Shown here piece after piece: positions 1-9,062 of a stretch of DNA of 64,000 bases. A model generated the notes under the pieces. The model was given only the letters and a program-made list of their open reading frames with translations, was not told where the DNA came from and searched no databases. Made by a program: the position numbers and the translations under genes. Numbering within the stretch: position 1 is the first letter of the stretch; every line of letters begins with the position of its first letter. The stretch is from CBIHON01 sp966211965 (GTDB taxonomy: Bacteria; Pseudomonadota; Gammaproteobacteria; Burkholderiales; Burkholderiaceae_D), in NCBI GenBank assembly GCA_966211965.1, contig CBIHON010000023.1, positions 24,073 to 88,072 of the forward strand, given 5' to 3'.

Positions 1-71
1 TCAACGCACGGTTCGGTTTTCGATTTAGTCAGTTTGTTTCCTTCGCCATCCACTAAGAATGGTCGTCTACT

Positions 72-1478
72 ATGCAAGACCTGATAAGCAAGAATGCGTT
101 GCGCCTGGAATTGTCAATGCGCTTGATCGACATACTGGTTCTGGCTGCGGCAGGCCAGCTCGCCTGGTACATCCGTTTCAGCGGTTCCTTCGATGACGCT
201 GCGCCGATCTACTCGATATTGCTCTATTTCTGTAGCGTTCTCGCCTTCCTGCTGTTTTCTCAATTCGGTCTCTATGTCTCTTGGCGCGGCCGCTCTGTAT
301 ATATCCTGTTCGGCCGCCTCGCCGCCACTTGGGCACTTGTTCTATTGATCGGGCTGTTCTTCAGTTTCTTGATTCACCATGTAGGAGAACTGTCCCGGCT
401 ATGGCTTTTCTACTGGTTTTTTACCGGAACCGTCTTCATTTCCGTTCTGCGATGGGTGATCTACTCCACTCTGCGTACGCTACGCAGGAACGGCGTGAAC
501 AGCAAGCGCGTAATTATCGTCGGTTACGGTTCGACCGGACGCGAGATGCACAATCGCGCACGGCAGCATGACTGGTATGGCTATGAAGTGAAAGCGGTGC
601 ACGCCAATGAAGAGGATGCGCACAATATCAATTCCGGTTCTGTGGCCCGGATCGAAAAACTGGATGATATCCCCGCCTACGTCAGCGCCAACAATATCGA
701 TGAAATCTGGATCGCGCTTTCGATGAGCGCATCGGATCAACTCCAGAAGCTGCAGTACCTGCTGCGCAACGCCTTGGTCGACATTCGATGGATTCCCGAC
801 ACGCTGGGCATGCAGATGCTCAGCCATCGAGTCGGAGACTTCCTCGGATTTCCGGCCATCGATTTGAACCGTCCCGGTTCCAGCGGCTTGAACGGCGTCG
901 CCAAGGATTTGTTCGACAAATTGTTTTCCATGGCGGTGCTGGTCATGCTGTCTCCGCTGTTTTTCCTGATTGCCGCGGGCATCAAGATGTCGTCGCCCGG
1001 ACCAGTGCTTTTCAAGCAGCCGCGGCATGGTTTGAACGGCAAAAAATTCAACGTCTACAAATTCCGCAGCATGTGCCTGCACAAGGAACACAACGTCGTC
1101 ACGCAAGCGACCAGGAGTGACCCGCGCATCACCCGCTTCGGCCAATTCCTCAGACGAACCAGCCTGGATGAACTGCCGCAGTTCATCAACGTTCTCATGG
1201 GCGACATGTCCATCGTCGGGCCGCGCCCGCACGCGGTGCAACACAACGAAATGTACAAGGACATGCTGGAGTTTTACATGCTGCGGCACCGTGTCAAGCC
1301 GGGCATCACGGGCTGGGCGCAAATCCACGGCTACCGCGGCGAAACCGACACCATCGACAAGATGCAAAAGCGGGTGCAGTTCGATCTCTATTACATCCAG
1401 AACTGGTCACTTTGGATGGACATACGCATCGTGATCTGGACCGCATTCAAAGGATGGACCGGCAATAACGCTTACTAA
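72..1478 (+). CDS. Undecaprenyl-phosphate sugar phosphotransferase (WcaJ/PssY type)
   Basis: This 468-residue protein probably starts EPS repeat-unit synthesis by transferring a hexose-1-phosphate from a UDP-sugar to undecaprenyl phosphate at the inner membrane. The N-terminal ~130 residues hold several hydrophobic membrane segments. A Rossmann-like CoA_binding_3 region follows (~140-260, with VIIVGYGSTGREM). The last ~190 residues are the bacterial sugar transferase catalytic domain, with KFRSM, SLDELPQFINVLMGDM, SIVGPRPH and PGITGWAQIHGYRGE. Length and domain order fit the WcaJ/CpsE family. It is the first gene of a plus-strand run and stops 3 bases before manC, so the two are probably co-transcribed. 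The transferred sugar, glucose or galactose, cannot be read from the sequence. Confidence 0.93.
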   Translation: MQDLISKNALRLELSMRLIDILVLAAAGQLAWYIRFSGSFDDAAPIYSILLYFCSVLAFLLFSQFGLYVSWRGRSVYILFGRLAATWALVLLIGLFFSFLIHHVGELSRLWLFYWFFTGTVFISVLRWVIYSTLRTLRRNGVNSKRVIIVGYGSTGREMHNRARQHDWYGYEVKAVHANEEDAHNINSGSVARIEKLDDIPAYVSANNIDEIWIALSMSASDQLQKLQYLLRNALVDIRWIPDTLGMQMLSHRVGDFLGFPAIDLNRPGSSGLNGVAKDLFDKLFSMAVLVMLSPLFFLIAAGIKMSSPGPVLFKQPRHGLNGKKFNVYKFRSMCLHKEHNVVTQATRSDPRITRFGQFLRRTSLDELPQFINVLMGDMSIVGPRPHAVQHNEMYKDMLEFYMLRHRVKPGITGWAQIHGYRGETDTIDKMQKRVQFDLYYIQNWSLWMDIRIVIWTAFKGWTGNNAY

Positions 1479-1481
1479 ACC

Positions 1482-2936
1482 ATGAACCCACTACCAGAAC
1501 CATCCATTCTTCAAGTTCCGCAACTTACGCTGATCCCCGTCGTCCTGTGCGGCGGGTCCGGAACCCGGCTTTGGCCGCTCTCACGCGAGTGCTATCCCAA
1601 GCAGTTCCTGCGCTTGAACGGCGAGGCCAGCCTGCTGCAGCAAACCATGCAGCGCCTGACCGAACTGAGCGGCACCGGCGCGCCGATGCTGATCTGCAAC
1701 GAAAGCTCGCGCTTTGTCGCCGCCGAACAGTTGCGCGAGATCGGGATCGACAACGCCCAGATACTGCTTGAGCCGATGCGCCGCAACACCGCGCCCGCCA
1801 TTGCGGTGGCGGCGTTCCAAGCGTTGTCGCAGGAAGAAGATGCGCTGCTGCTGGTGCTGCCGTCGGACCACGTGATCAAGGACCATGCAGCTTTCCGCCG
1901 CGCGATCTACAACGCGCGGCAAGGCGCCGAGCGCGGCGACCTGGTGACTTTCGGCATCAACCCGGTCAGCGCCGAAACCGGCTACGGCTATATCCATAGC
2001 GCCACCTGCATCGACGGCCAAACGCAGCCGGTATTGGCCTTTGTCGAGAAGCCGGACCGAAAAACCGCGGAGCAGTATCTTGCCAGCGGCGACTATTACT
2101 GGAATAGCGGCATGTTCCTGTTTCGCGCCAGCCGCTACCTGGAAGAACTATCGCGCTTCCAGCCGGAGATGCTTGCAGCCTGTCGCGAAGCCGTCGAAAA
2201 AGCGCATACGGATCTTGACTTCGTCCGCCTCGACAGCCGTGCCTATGCCGCCAGCCCGGACAACTCGATCGACTATGCGATCATGGAACATACCGAACGC
2301 GCTTCGATGGTGCCGATGGATGCGGGGTGGAGCGACATCGGCTCATGGGCATCGGTATGGGAAGCCGCCGACAAGGATGAACAGAGCAATGCGGTGCAAG
2401 GCGACGTCGTCTTGCAGGACTGCAGCAATTGCCTGGTACATGGCACCGCGCGCCTGATCACTGCGGTCGGAATGCGCGATACCGTCATCGTCGAAACTGC
2501 CGATGCCTTGCTCATCATCGGCACCGACTATGCGCAGGAGGCCAAGCATCTGGTAAGCAAGCTGGTCGATACCAAACGTACCGAAGTAGTGGAGCACCGC
2601 CAGGTATTCCGGCCCTGGGGATCGTACGACTCGATCGGCACCGGCAAGCGCTTCCAGGTCAAACGCATCACCGTCAAACCAGGCGGCAAGCTCTCGCTTC
2701 AAATGCACTATCATCGCGCCGAACACTGGGTGGTGGTTTCCGGCACGGCGAAAATCGTCAACGGAGAGCAGGAATTTCTCCTCACCGAAAATCAGTCGAC
2801 CTATATACCTCTGGGCGTCGTGCATTCACTGGAGAATCCCGGCCGCATTCCGCTGGAATTGATAGAAATTCAGTCCGGCATTTACCTGGGCGAAGATGAC
2901 ATTGTCCGGTTGAAAGACAGCTACGGCAGGGTGTGA
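1482..2936 (+). CDS. manC: Mannose-1-phosphate guanylyltransferase / mannose-6-phosphate isomerase
   Basis: Bifunctional 484-residue enzyme that makes GDP-mannose and interconverts fructose-6-P and mannose-6-P. The N-terminal nucleotidyltransferase domain shows the GGSGTRLWPLSR pyrophosphorylase signature near residue 23, plus FVEKPD and YYWNSGMF. The C-terminal ~130 residues are the cupin isomerase domain (RPWGSYDSIG, PGGKLSLQMHYHRAEHWVVV). The full length of 484 residues fits ManC/CpsB/AlgA. It supplies GDP-mannose to the Gmd and Fcl enzymes encoded just downstream, so the operon can make GDP-L-fucose. No strong Shine-Dalgarno sequence is visible; translation may be coupled to the upstream stop 3 bases away. 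Confidence 0.95.
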   Translation: MNPLPEPSILQVPQLTLIPVVLCGGSGTRLWPLSRECYPKQFLRLNGEASLLQQTMQRLTELSGTGAPMLICNESSRFVAAEQLREIGIDNAQILLEPMRRNTAPAIAVAAFQALSQEEDALLLVLPSDHVIKDHAAFRRAIYNARQGAERGDLVTFGINPVSAETGYGYIHSATCIDGQTQPVLAFVEKPDRKTAEQYLASGDYYWNSGMFLFRASRYLEELSRFQPEMLAACREAVEKAHTDLDFVRLDSRAYAASPDNSIDYAIMEHTERASMVPMDAGWSDIGSWASVWEAADKDEQSNAVQGDVVLQDCSNCLVHGTARLITAVGMRDTVIVETADALLIIGTDYAQEAKHLVSKLVDTKRTEVVEHRQVFRPWGSYDSIGTGKRFQVKRITVKPGGKLSLQMHYHRAEHWVVVSGTAKIVNGEQEFLLTENQSTYIPLGVVHSLENPGRIPLELIEIQSGIYLGEDDIVRLKDSYGRV

Positions 2937-3155
2937 CACGTCCTGTGCAATTTTCTCTTATGGAACTCAAGCAGGATCCGGTGCTTTTCTCTGAGTTTTC
3001 TATGGGCATCTATCCCCTCATGTCATGCAAATGGAAAATGCCGAGATTTATTTGCACTTAACTCAAGCAATGCTGACAAATGTCAACCCATTAAATAAAT
3101 GTAAAACGACAATGTAGTCAACTGGCATAGGCCAGGCAATGGAAAGGAAATGGTA

Positions 3156-4340
3156 ATGACACAGGAACCGCACGTACCGGCAAATCTGCGCATCCAGAGA
3201 CAGGAGCGCGCTCAAAAGGTCGCGCTGATTACAGGCGTGACCGGCCAGGATGGCGCCTACCTCTCGGAACTGCTGCTCGGCAAGGGTTACATCGTGCATG
3301 GGATCAAACGCCGCAGCTCTTCCTTCAACACCAATCGCATCGACCACCTGTACCAGGACCCGCACGAAAAAACCGCTAATTTCATCTTGCATCACGGTGA
3401 CATGACGGACAGTTCGTCGCTGATCCGCATCATCGCGAAGGTACAGCCGGACGAAATTTACAACCTGGCGGCGCAGAGCCATGTGGCAGTTTCGTTCGAG
3501 GAACCGGAATATACCGCCAATTCCGACGCGCTCGGACCGCTGCGTGTGCTGGAAGCGATCCGTCTGCTCGGCCTGGAAAAGAAGACGCGCTTCTACCAGG
3601 CTTCCACCTCCGAGCTGTACGGCAAGGTACAGGAAATACCGCAGCGGGAAACCACACCTTTCTGGCCGCGCAGCCCCTACGCGGTAGCCAAGCTGTACGC
3701 CTACTGGATCACGGTCAATTATCGCGAAGCCTATGGCATGTATGCCTGCAACGGCATCCTGTTCAATCACGAATCCCCACTGCGCGGCGAAACCTTCGTC
3801 ACCCGCAAGATCACCCGCGCTTTGGCCCGGATCGTGCACGGACTGCAGGATTGCGTCTACCTCGGCAATCTGAGCGCCAAGCGCGACTGGGGCCACGCAC
3901 GCGACTACGTCGAAATGCAGTGGCTGATGCTGCAGCAGGAACAGCCTGAAGACTTCGTGATCGCCACCGGCATACAGTACAGCGTGCGCGATTTCGTCAA
4001 TGCAGCGGCAGCAGAACTCGGCATCACCCTGAGATGGCAAGGAGAAGGACAAGATGAAATCGGCGTGGTGGCAGACGTCGGCACGCTCAAACTCAAAGGC
4101 AGCACATCACGATTGAAACCGGGCCAGGTGATCGTCAGAGTCGATCCCCGCTATTTCCGCCCGGCGGAGGTGGAGACATTGCTTGGCGAACCGGAAAAAG
4201 CCCATAGAAAACTAGGCTGGAAACCAAGCATCAAATTTGAAGACCTGGTCGCGGAAATGGTGCAGGCCGATCTGGCCGCGATCAATAAATACGTGTTAGT
4301 CAACCAGAACGGATACACCATTTATGCGCACAACGAATGA
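3156..4340 (+). CDS. gmd: GDP-mannose 4,6-dehydratase
   Basis: Short-chain dehydrogenase of ~394 residues converting GDP-D-mannose to GDP-4-keto-6-deoxymannose, the first committed step to GDP-L-fucose. The NADP-binding loop is GVTGQDGAYL. The GIKRRSSSFNTNRIDHLY segment is typical of Gmd. The catalytic YxxxK is in SPYAVAKLYAYW, followed by FNHESPLRGETFVTRKI. I prefer the ATG at 3156 over 3150, because AAGGA at 3144-3148 sits 7 bases before 3156 but only 1 base before 3150. The 213-base gap after manC could hold its own promoter. The 3' end overlaps fcl by 17 bases. The N-terminus is ~20 residues longer than the canonical enzyme. Confidence 0.95.
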   Translation: MTQEPHVPANLRIQRQERAQKVALITGVTGQDGAYLSELLLGKGYIVHGIKRRSSSFNTNRIDHLYQDPHEKTANFILHHGDMTDSSSLIRIIAKVQPDEIYNLAAQSHVAVSFEEPEYTANSDALGPLRVLEAIRLLGLEKKTRFYQASTSELYGKVQEIPQRETTPFWPRSPYAVAKLYAYWITVNYREAYGMYACNGILFNHESPLRGETFVTRKITRALARIVHGLQDCVYLGNLSAKRDWGHARDYVEMQWLMLQQEQPEDFVIATGIQYSVRDFVNAAAAELGITLRWQGEGQDEIGVVADVGTLKLKGSTSRLKPGQVIVRVDPRYFRPAEVETLLGEPEKAHRKLGWKPSIKFEDLVAEMVQADLAAINKYVLVNQNGYTIYAHNE

Positions 4341-5466
4341 ATGCTATCTCACCAGTCCATCGCGCGCCCCGAGCGAAGTGAGCCGAAGCAGAAAAAAGCG
4401 GGTATACGTGGCCGGCCATGGTGGCCTGGTCGGATCGGCCATCGTGCGCGCCTTGGTCCGGCGGGGCGAAGCCGAGATCGTCACCCGGTCCCATGCAGAA
4501 CTGGACTTGTCGGAGCAGGCGCAGGTGCGCGCCTTCTTTGCAGCGGAGGCGATCGATGAAGTCTATCTGGCTGCAGCGCGAGTAGGCGGCATTTATGCCA
4601 ACAATACTTTTCCGGCCGAATTCATCTACCAGAACATGATCATCGAGGCCAACGTGATCCATCAGGCTTGGCGCAACGGCATTCGCAAACTGCTGTTTCT
4701 CGGATCGTCCTGCATTTATCCGCGCCTGGCTCCGCAGCCGATGCGCGAAGAATACCTGTTGTCGGGGCCGCTGGAGCCGACCAATGAGCCTTACGCCGTC
4801 GCCAAGATTGCCGGCATCAAGCTATGCGAAAGCTACAACCGCCAATACGGCACCGACTACCGCAGCGTCATGCCGACCAACCTGTATGGACCGGGCGACA
4901 ACTACCATCCGGAAAACAGCCATGTCATTCCGGCTCTGATCCGGCGCTTTCATGAAGCGGCCGCAAGCGGCGCGGAGCAGGTCATCATCTGGGGCACCGG
5001 CGAGCCGCGGCGCGAATTTCTCTACGTCGACGACATGGCCGACGCCTGCGTCCATGTAATGGAACTGGCCGAGAAAACCTATCGCGGCAACACCAAGCCG
5101 ATGCTCTCCCATATCAATATCGGCACCGGCGAAGACGTCACGATACGCGAACTTGCGGTCCTGATCGGCAAGGTGGCGGGTTACAACGGGCAGATCGTCT
5201 TCGACCCCACCAAACCGGACGGCGCGCCGCGGAAATTGCTCGACGTCGATTGTCTTCGGCGGCTGGGATGGAAGCCGGGCGTGAGCCTGGAGGAAGGCCT
5301 GGTAGAGGCGTATCACAGCTTCCGCCGCGGCCAGGAGCAGAACACCACCCGGACCCTGGGACGGGCGCTGGACCCGGAATCACGCCGGCGGCGCCGGGAC
5401 TTTTTATTGCAAAAGGCGGATGAGGAAACCGTGTCTCTACCTCTTGCTACGCAAGGAAGCGAATAA
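4324..5466 (+). CDS. fcl: GDP-L-fucose synthase
   Basis: 380-residue 3,5-epimerase/4-reductase that finishes GDP-L-fucose synthesis from the Gmd product. The NADP motif is GHGGLVGSA; YxxxK lies in YAVAKIAGIKLCESYN; LGSSCIYP and NLYGPGDNYHPENSHVIPAL are hallmark Fcl segments. It overlaps the end of gmd by 17 bases in another frame, which suggests translational coupling. Two ends look non-standard: ~24 residues precede the Rossmann strand, and a charged tail of ~50 residues with RRRRR follows the normal Fcl end. Both may be poorly conserved extensions. Confidence 0.94.
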   Translation: MRTTNECYLTSPSRAPSEVSRSRKKRVYVAGHGGLVGSAIVRALVRRGEAEIVTRSHAELDLSEQAQVRAFFAAEAIDEVYLAAARVGGIYANNTFPAEFIYQNMIIEANVIHQAWRNGIRKLLFLGSSCIYPRLAPQPMREEYLLSGPLEPTNEPYAVAKIAGIKLCESYNRQYGTDYRSVMPTNLYGPGDNYHPENSHVIPALIRRFHEAAASGAEQVIIWGTGEPRREFLYVDDMADACVHVMELAEKTYRGNTKPMLSHINIGTGEDVTIRELAVLIGKVAGYNGQIVFDPTKPDGAPRKLLDVDCLRRLGWKPGVSLEEGLVEAYHSFRRGQEQNTTRTLGRALDPESRRRRRDFLLQKADEETVSLPLATQGSE

Positions 5467-5517
5467 GCAACGATGCCGGCCATGCCGGAACGAGTCCGAT
5501 GAAAAAGCACGCAATCC

Positions 5518-6822
5518 ATGGCCGAGACCTCCATAAAAGCAAATTCCCTGCGCAGCGCCTATAGCCGGATCGACTTGTCGTCGGTAAAAGTGCCACTGAT
5601 GTTAAGCCTGCTCAATCAGGTATTGAGCAGCGGCGGAAACTTTCTGGTCGGGGTTTACCTGGCGCGCGCGTTGGCGCTGGAAGACTTCGGTTTGTATGGC
5701 ATCGGGTACGGGATATGCATGTTGTATGTCGGCGTCGGCAACGCGCTCATCCTGACGCAAATGGTGGTCAACATGCCCAGTCGCGCGGCTGCCGAAAGAG
5801 AAACCTACGCGACCAGGATGCTATGCGCGACATTGCTGTTCGGCGTCCTGCTGCTGGCGCTGGCCGCATTAGGCGGCGCGGCGGCGTTCATGCTGCGGCC
5901 GGACTATTCGCGCTTCATGATTCCGCTGTGCGCGATCACGCTTGCATCGGCGGCGTTCCTGTGCAGCGAATTTTTCATATCCTATGCCTACCTCAAGCAT
6001 CGAGAGAGCCTGGCGCTCGGCGTCAACGCGGTGACGATGACAATCCTGTTCGGCGGCCTGGCGGCCGGAAACATGGCCGGCATCCAGCTCACTGCGGCCA
6101 AGGTACTGCTGCTGTATGCACTGAGCGCTGCGGCTGGCGCCGCCCTCGCCTACTTCCGTTCGCCCTTGTCCTTGCTGCGCGATGCCCGCAATCTGTTGCC
6201 TGACTTTCTTGAATCCTGGCGCTATGGCCGCTGGGCTTTGGGCGGCGTCATCGTGACCTGGCTGCAGACTCAGACCTACACCTATGTCCTGGCGTTCTTT
6301 CTCGGCCCTGCCGGCGTCGGGCAAGCAAATGCCGCAAAAATCTTTATTTCGCCGTTCTCCTTTCTCCTGCCGGCGGTCAATAAAGTGGCGATTCCGCGCC
6401 TGGCCGAACTGCGGCAGAACAATCCTAAAAAAATGCTGCGGGTTTCAATGCTGATGACAGCCGGACTGTCGCTGCTGACCTTGCTGTATTCAGCCCTGCT
6501 GCTGGGCAGTCTTGACTTCGTTTTTCACAAGATACTTGGGCGGCACGATCCCCTGATCGAATCCTTGATCTGGGTCTGGTGCCTGGTGCTGGTGTTTCAG
6601 ATGATTCGCAGCGGCGGCGGCGTGCTGCTGCAGGTGCAGCGAAAATTTCGCGTGCTGACCCTGATCAATATTCCCAGCGCAATCGTTACGATTCTCGCAG
6701 CCATGCTGCTGGTCCGATGGCTGGGTGCGTCGGGTGCCATCTGGGGCATGGCCGCAGGCGAAGTGGTGCTTTTATTCTTGATATGGAAGACGATTCGACA
6801 TGACAACAGCAACGGAAATTGA
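5518..6822 (+). CDS. Wzx-like polysaccharide flippase
   Basis: 434-residue polytopic membrane protein of the oligosaccharide flippase (MOP/Wzx) superfamily, expected to move the lipid-linked repeat unit across the inner membrane. About 12 hydrophobic segments run through the sequence. The N-terminal part (LLNQVLSSGGNFLVGVYLAR, ALALEDFGLYGIGYGI) matches the usual start of this family. Its place between nucleotide-sugar genes and glycosyltransferase plus polymerase genes supports the call. Its 3' end overlaps the next gene by 23 bases. Substrate specificity cannot be inferred. Confidence 0.85.
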   Translation: MAETSIKANSLRSAYSRIDLSSVKVPLMLSLLNQVLSSGGNFLVGVYLARALALEDFGLYGIGYGICMLYVGVGNALILTQMVVNMPSRAAAERETYATRMLCATLLFGVLLLALAALGGAAAFMLRPDYSRFMIPLCAITLASAAFLCSEFFISYAYLKHRESLALGVNAVTMTILFGGLAAGNMAGIQLTAAKVLLLYALSAAAGAALAYFRSPLSLLRDARNLLPDFLESWRYGRWALGGVIVTWLQTQTYTYVLAFFLGPAGVGQANAAKIFISPFSFLLPAVNKVAIPRLAELRQNNPKKMLRVSMLMTAGLSLLTLLYSALLLGSLDFVFHKILGRHDPLIESLIWVWCLVLVFQMIRSGGGVLLQVQRKFRVLTLINIPSAIVTILAAMLLVRWLGASGAIWGMAAGEVVLLFLIWKTIRHDNSNGN

Positions 6823-7717
6823 CGTCTGCATCGCGACCTTCAAGCGGCCGGCGATGCTTGCCGGGCTGCTCGCTTCTCTACTGGCGCAAGACCTTGAAGG
6901 CATCGCGATGCGCATCATCGTGATCGACAACGATCGAGAGCAAAGCGCGCGCCCCACGGTCAAACGTTTTTGCACGGGAAGCAGCGTCGAGATCGTCTAC
7001 GACGTCGAACCGCAGCAGAACATTGCGCTGGCCCGCAACCGCGCACTGCAATACGTGCGTTCGCAATATTTCGCTTTCGTCGACGACGACGAAGCTGTCT
7101 GCAGAACCTGGCTGCGCGCCTTGCTGCACAGCCTGACTGTGCACAAGGCGGACATCGCCTTCGGCCCGGTCATCTGTACCCTGCCCGCCGAGGCCCCCCG
7201 CTGGGCCGCGCACTGTTTCGACCGTCCACGCCGCCTTACCGGCGAAGCGGTGCAATTTGGCGCCACCAACAACGTCATGGCAAGGCGCAGCATCCTCGAC
7301 AACGGCCGCTTCCGGTTCGATCCGGCATTCGGCCTGACCGGCGGCGAGGACACCGACTTTTTCTATCGCCAGCATCTTGCCGGCCGCAGATTGATCTGGT
7401 GCGACGAAGCGGTTGCCACCGAGCCGGTGCCCGAGGCGCGCATGACGCTGACATGGATACGCCGGCGCGGCTTTCGCGGCGGCCAGACTTACCAGCGGAT
7501 TTTTGTCGCGCGCTATTCGATCGGAAAAAAAGCGGCGTGGTTCGCACTCAAGATCGCGCAGCTGCTGGGCGGGGTCGTCGCGGCGCCGGTTGTCCGCTGC
7601 ATATCCTACCCATCCTATATCGCGTTGACGGTCAGGATCGCAGCCGCAACAGGCCAACTCTCGCGTTGCTTTTCAGGAGCCAATTTTGAAGAGTACAACA
7701 GCCGCCGCTATCAATAG
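6800..7717 (+). CDS. Glycosyltransferase family 2
   Basis: 305-residue GT-A fold glycosyltransferase. The N-terminus IDVCIATFKRPAMLAGLL is the usual GT2 opening. FAFVDDDEA carries the metal-binding DxD-type motif near residue 95, and GLTGGEDTDFFYR is the acceptor-side ED motif. A weak hydrophobic stretch near the C-terminus (LGGVVAAPVVRCISYPSYIAL) may attach it to the inner membrane. It lies inside the EPS operon, overlapping the flippase gene by 23 bases and the polymerase gene by 32. It most likely adds one sugar to the EPS repeat unit; donor and acceptor are unknown. Confidence 0.9.
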   Translation: MTTATEIDVCIATFKRPAMLAGLLASLLAQDLEGIAMRIIVIDNDREQSARPTVKRFCTGSSVEIVYDVEPQQNIALARNRALQYVRSQYFAFVDDDEAVCRTWLRALLHSLTVHKADIAFGPVICTLPAEAPRWAAHCFDRPRRLTGEAVQFGATNNVMARRSILDNGRFRFDPAFGLTGGEDTDFFYRQHLAGRRLIWCDEAVATEPVPEARMTLTWIRRRGFRGGQTYQRIFVARYSIGKKAAWFALKIAQLLGGVVAAPVVRCISYPSYIALTVRIAAATGQLSRCFSGANFEEYNSRRYQ

Positions 7718-9035
7718 CGAAACCTCGTCGCTGCGCGCATTTGTCCGCTCCGACAGATGGAAGGCATGGCCTTTCATGCTCATGCTGTTCAGTTCCAACC
7801 TGGCCTTGAACTACAAGCTGTTGCCGGCGCGCGCACTGGGGCTCGACGAACTCGAAGACCTGACCATGGAAGCCATCAGCGGCGGCAACACCGCCATTCT
7901 TTTCACGCTGTTTACCGCGGGCCTGTATAGCGCGGGGGCCTGGCTCACGTTGAAACGGCCCAAAGCGGTCGTAGTCCTGCTGGGAAAACAATGGCCATTG
8001 CTGTTGTTCTTTATATTGATTCTGGCCAGCACGCTGTGGTCGACTTTTCCGGATAAGGTACTGAACAACGTGGTTCACTATGCCGGGACGACCATGGTCG
8101 CCCTTGCTGCGGCACTGCGCTATCGCCACGATCCCTGGCTGTTTCCCAAGCATGTGGGTTATGTGCTGGGCGCGAACATGGCAATCCAGTTGGCCGCCAT
8201 CGTCATCATGCCGGAATACACGATCGACTGGGAAAACCGCTGGCACGGCCTGGCGCCGCACCCCAATCCATTCGGAGCAATGGCTTTCACGACCTTGTGG
8301 GCCAATGCCACGGCCCTGATCTACCGGAAGAACGAGAAGCGCACGCTTCATTTCATCTTTGCGGCCATGGCGGTGCTCGCGATGGTCGGCGCCGACAGCG
8401 TCACCTCGATGATAACGTCCATCGTTGCGATATTCCTGCTCGTCATGATAAAAAAACTCAATGCGCAGGGTGTGGGCCTTAAATTTTATTCCAGCGTGCT
8501 GGTGATCATCTTTTTCATGGCAATGGTGATCTCCATGGTCGGCGTAGCCTTCGACCTCAGCGGTCTCTTCGCCTTGTTCGGCCGCGATACCAATTTGACG
8601 GGCAGGACCTCGATCTGGGAAGTCGCTCTCAAGGCGATTACCGAACGGCCATGGCTGGGTTGGAGCTTCAACGATCACGCTGACCAGGTCAGGCAAGGTC
8701 TGGGCTTCCTCAGCTTTCACAACGGCTACCTGGATCTTGCGGTGAGTGGCGGATTGGCCGGCATTGTCGTGCTGTTGCTGATGCTGGCGACGTGGGTACG
8801 GGATTTTGCGAAGTCGTCCCGCATCGGCAACATTATTGCGCCATACTCGGCACCCTTCGTCATCGGCTACCTGATCCACAACATCACTGAAGCCTCGCTG
8901 GTGTCGCCGCGCGGTCAAATGTGGCAGATTTTCATGGTATTGGCATTCTTGGGCGCCTGCAAAAGGTGGGCCGGCACACGTCCCACCCGCGCGCCGAACA
9001 CGATTTTTTCATTGCCGACCCAAGTGTTGGGATAG
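7686..9035 (+). CDS. Wzy-like O-antigen/EPS polymerase
   Basis: 449-residue membrane protein with about 10-12 hydrophobic segments and a Wzy_C/O-antigen ligase-type region (GRTSIWEVALKAITERPWLG, then FHNGYLDLAVSGGLAG). It probably polymerises EPS repeat units at the periplasmic face. The start codon appears to be TTG: AGGAG is placed ~8 bases upstream of the TTG at 7686, while no ATG lies in a comparable position. It overlaps the GT2 gene by 32 bases. Polymerase and ligase cannot be told apart from sequence alone, but a flippase and a Wza/Wzc pair elsewhere in the window favour a polymerase. Confidence 0.85.
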   Translation: MKSTTAAAINSETSSLRAFVRSDRWKAWPFMLMLFSSNLALNYKLLPARALGLDELEDLTMEAISGGNTAILFTLFTAGLYSAGAWLTLKRPKAVVVLLGKQWPLLLFFILILASTLWSTFPDKVLNNVVHYAGTTMVALAAALRYRHDPWLFPKHVGYVLGANMAIQLAAIVIMPEYTIDWENRWHGLAPHPNPFGAMAFTTLWANATALIYRKNEKRTLHFIFAAMAVLAMVGADSVTSMITSIVAIFLLVMIKKLNAQGVGLKFYSSVLVIIFFMAMVISMVGVAFDLSGLFALFGRDTNLTGRTSIWEVALKAITERPWLGWSFNDHADQVRQGLGFLSFHNGYLDLAVSGGLAGIVVLLLMLATWVRDFAKSSRIGNIIAPYSAPFVIGYLIHNITEASLVSPRGQMWQIFMVLAFLGACKRWAGTRPTRAPNTIFSLPTQVLG

Positions 9036-9062
9036 GCATTTCTTTCAGAATGGGAGGCCGAC

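Noticed and set aside
3063..4052. Minus-strand open frame (~329 codons) opposite gmd
   Set aside because: Antisense to a canonical GDP-mannose dehydratase; no protein features.
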